Positions 61,835-64,000 of a stretch of DNA of 64,000 nt are shown piece by piece. Source of the DNA: Paenibacillus hemerocallicola (lineage in GTDB: Bacteria > Bacillota > Bacilli > Paenibacillales > NBRC-103111); NCBI RefSeq assembly GCF_006265175.1, contig NZ_VDCQ01000003.1, positions 2,059-66,058 on the forward strand, given 5' to 3'. The notes under the pieces were generated by a model. That model worked only from the letters and a program-made list of their open reading frames with translations, ran no database searches and had not been told where the DNA came from. How positions within the stretch are numbered: position 1 is the first letter of the stretch; every line of letters begins with the position of its first letter. Position numbers and translations under genes: made by a program.

Positions 61835-64000
61835 ATGTATACTATATCCTTTGGGTGCGATCCGAACCGTTATCCCATCCATGACCGGACCGCCGTCAAA
61901 CGGAATGCGGCGCGCCTGCACGGGGCTGTCCGCCAAGAGGAGGCTACCGTAACGAATACGATTTGGCTCATTCGCACCGGAATCCGGGATCGGCTCGAGA
62001 CCATTTACCGGTTATGCCAAGCATGGAATGCGAAGTATCCGTTCATCCGGATGGCGTATACGATTTTTTCATGGATTTCGTTGACCGTGTTTGTTTTAAG
62101 CCTGTTTTTTCTTAAAGACTCACGAACCATGATGATTCAATATTTATGGTCGTTTTATGTGCTGCTGCAATTCTGGTTCCTGTGCCGAAGCAAAACGCTG
62201 GCGTGGAAGCCTGTCGTGCTGTTCGTCCTGGCGGGCGTCTTTCTTGTCGTGCCGTTCACGGCCCTAACGGTCAATGCCGTCCATGCGCTCTTCGGCGGGA
62301 AAACATCCGACACATGGTCCGTTGCCGTCATCACGCCGATTTTCGAGGAACTGTGGAAGCTCCTGCCGCTTGGCGTCTTTCTGCTGTTCTCGCGTCGCGC
62401 TTCCGCCTTGAGCTTGAGCGATTATACGTTGATCGGCGCGGCGACGGGAGTCGGCTTCCAATTGATGGAGGAGCTCTCCCGCCGATGGCTGAACTCCGGC
62501 GTTCTCTCGGATAGGTACGGGTACAGCTTTACGATATTTGGCGGAGAAACGATCCACTGGGACTTGTTCGCGTTATTTCCCGGTCGTTTCGAAGAAAGTC
62601 AGCTGCCGTCGGTAATGTGCGTCGGCCATCCCGTACATACGGCCATGATCGCTCTTGCCTGCGGAATCGCCTATAGACTGCGGACAAAGCTTACGAAATG
62701 GATATTTCTGTTCCCGGCACTGATTCTGCTCTGGTCCATCTTGGACCATGCCGCCTATAACGGCCAGAACAAGCTTCCCGATTGGGTGTTTGCTATCCAT
62801 AAATGGGACGGAAACGGATATAAGACCCAGCCGGCGTTTCTAATCATGCTTGCGGCAGCGCTCGTTGCCGATTACTGGTCGCTGAACAAAGTGCGGCGCC
62901 GACTTCCGGCGCTGCCGAACGAGACGCTTCTCAATCCGTTCTCCGAGCTGTGGAACATGCTCTACGCCCTTTTCCGCGACAGGGGGAAATTCGTTTTTTG
63001 GCTCGGCTTCTACCGAAAGCGGCGGGAGCTCGGGTTTCATTTTCTGTACGGAAACGAGGAAGCGGCCGGCAGGCAAGAGCAGGTCCGGGAACGGATGAAG
63101 CTGTTCTACGGGGCGCTAACCGGAATCGCGGCAATATTGCTTGTTGCCGGTCTGTTCGCGGGGATGGAGGCTTACGCTGGCGGCGATGGAACGGTTTGCT
63201 TCGCCTGTATGTTCGATTCGTTGCAAAACTGGTGGGATCGGCTGGAATGGTATGAGCAAGGAGCGATCGTGTTAGGCGCACTTGCGCTATCGTTGCTGTT
63301 CGTCGGGTTCTGGCCGGCTGTCGGCATCGCGCTGACCGCGGCGGGAATAGCGGGCAGCGGACATGAGATCGCAGGCTATATCCGCGATCCCAAAAAGCTG
63401 CTGACACCGGAGAATGCGCTCGCCGTAGCGGCAGGCATTATACTAAGCCGGATTCCTTTCGGGAGGGCATTGGGATGGGCAGGGAAGAAAGCGCGCGGCT
63501 ACGTGCGCAGACTCCTCGACAAGTTGAGCTCCCGGAGACCGGATGTCGACGTGCCGGATAAACCTCCGAAGCACGACGGTACAGGCCCCGGCAAACACCC
63601 GGAAGATCCGGATAATCCGAAGAAGCCGGATGACGATGCGCCGGATAAAGATAAGCATAAAGCGGATGACGAGAACGACGATAGGGCAACAGTGGCAGGT
63701 AACAAGTACAGCGAGGTCGAAATTGTCGATCATCGGGGAAATCCGCTTGGCGAGTTCGATGAAATCGATTTGGAGAACCGCATTTTCTATGAAGACAAGA
63801 CGGCCAAAGGGCTGGATCGCGTCAATCCGCGAACGGGACAGCCCGCGCAGACGCCTCAGGAATTTACCGACAAGCAATTACTCGGGAAGACGCGGACGCG
63901 TATTCATAACTTGATGGAAAATGCCGCCTCAACCCGACCGACGCCTAACGGGTCTCCCGAAGTGCCCGATTTGGAGGAGATCAAATCGATCCGCGACTTC
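61835..64000 (+). CDS. PrsW-like intramembrane protease fused to a putative nuclease toxin domain (3' end outside the window)
   Basis: An open frame of 722 codons runs without a stop to the window edge. After an N-terminus MYTISFGCDPNRYPIHDRTA come about ten membrane helices. Helices 4-7 carry PrsW-type catalytic residues: FEELWK (Glu 171/172), LMEEL (212/213), VGHPVHTAM (His 265/268) and LDHAAYN (His 305). A Pro/Asp/Lys-rich linker (about 585-625) follows, then a soluble domain with GEFDEIDLENRIFYEDKTAK (640-659) and GKTRTRIHNLMENA. Its D/E...EDK pattern resembles PD-(D/E)XK toxin nucleases. An in-frame stop lies directly before ATG 61835, and the ribosome binding site is weak. The protease part is fairly sure; the toxin call is an inference. 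Confidence 0.7.
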   Translation, partial: MYTISFGCDPNRYPIHDRTAVKRNAARLHGAVRQEEATVTNTIWLIRTGIRDRLETIYRLCQAWNAKYPFIRMAYTIFSWISLTVFVLSLFFLKDSRTMMIQYLWSFYVLLQFWFLCRSKTLAWKPVVLFVLAGVFLVVPFTALTVNAVHALFGGKTSDTWSVAVITPIFEELWKLLPLGVFLLFSRRASALSLSDYTLIGAATGVGFQLMEELSRRWLNSGVLSDRYGYSFTIFGGETIHWDLFALFPGRFEESQLPSVMCVGHPVHTAMIALACGIAYRLRTKLTKWIFLFPALILLWSILDHAAYNGQNKLPDWVFAIHKWDGNGYKTQPAFLIMLAAALVADYWSLNKVRRRLPALPNETLLNPFSELWNMLYALFRDRGKFVFWLGFYRKRRELGFHFLYGNEEAAGRQEQVRERMKLFYGALTGIAAILLVAGLFAGMEAYAGGDGTVCFACMFDSLQNWWDRLEWYEQGAIVLGALALSLLFVGFWPAVGIALTAAGIAGSGHEIAGYIRDPKKLLTPENALAVAAGIILSRIPFGRALGWAGKKARGYVRRLLDKLSSRRPDVDVPDKPPKHDGTGPGKHPEDPDNPKKPDDDAPDKDKHKADDENDDRATVAGNKYSEVEIVDHRGNPLGEFDEIDLENRIFYEDKTAKGLDRVNPRTGQPAQTPQEFTDKQLLGKTRTRIHNLMENAASTRPTPNGSPEVPDLEEIKSIRDF

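Noticed and set aside
1-64000. CRISPR arrays, tRNA or rRNA genes, intact insertion sequences
   Set aside because: I looked for regularly spaced repeats, cloverleaf-like blocks and transposase motifs on both strands and saw none.

Overview
The window is about 64 kb of chromosome from a Gram-positive, endospore-forming Bacillota, most likely a Paenibacillaceae member (Paenibacillus or Cohnella type). Support comes from a complete GerA-type germination-receptor operon, a YolD-like protein, lipobox lipoproteins, strong AGGAGG ribosome binding sites with GTG and TTG starts, classical Fur boxes, and Btr-like AraC regulators fused to siderophore-binding domains. I see no rRNA, tRNA, CRISPR array, intact insertion sequence or prophage. 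The genus is an inference.

Layout. 0-9.3 kb: a GNAT protein, an ankyrin gene broken by a stop codon, an SsuABC/TauABC-type ABC transporter linked to an HxlR regulator, a tandem DUF4242-like protein and an acyl-CoA dehydrogenase-like enzyme, then an esterase and two membrane proteins. 9.3-13.5 kb: a catabolic operon (2-hydroxyacid dehydrogenase, TIM-barrel isomerase, enolase-superfamily enzyme) divergent from an AraC regulator. 13.5-16.4 kb: a Fur-controlled siderophore-binding lipoprotein and an AraC regulator carrying a matching sensor domain. 16.5-23 kb: housekeeping enzymes and a Tet(M)/EF-G-like ribosomal protection protein. 23-24.7 kb: an Ldh_2-type dehydrogenase followed by a decayed gene with an eCIS-core/polymorphic-toxin-like leader. 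25-29.6 kb: the germination operon (A, C, small D, B) and a YolD protein.

29.8-44.1 kb is the metabolic core. It holds a LacI regulator, an orphan sugar-type binding lipoprotein, a hypothetical protein, a PHP phosphoesterase and a divergent glycerophosphodiesterase, followed by the inositol genes iolD-E-C-A-J-G-B and a second LacI regulator. AAGCGCTT-centred palindromes occur at the first LacI promoter and in front of iolD, which ties the block together. A plausible reading is uptake and breakdown of inositol-containing phosphodiesters feeding the inositol pathway.

44-54 kb: a PBP2a/PBP3-type penicillin-binding lipoprotein, a fused pair of gene remnants (AraC and sulfatase), an azoreductase, an AraC/GH43 xylosidase pair and a second orphan binding lipoprotein. 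53.5-57.8 kb: an RpiR regulator with a perfect 18-bp palindrome in front of an N-succinylamino-acid racemase, a GNAT succinyltransferase and an M20 deacylase, which together make a D- to L-amino-acid conversion route. 57.8-60.1 kb: a second siderophore binding-protein/AraC-sensor pair, in mirrored arrangement. 60.2-61.3 kb: an ada gene split by a frameshift.

61.8-64 kb: a long open reading frame that runs off the right edge. It joins a multi-pass PrsW-like intramembrane protease to a Pro/Asp-rich linker and a C-terminal domain that looks like a toxin nuclease. This is the most striking object in the window. A dispersed repeat of about 280 bp occurs three times, one copy lying just upstream of this gene.
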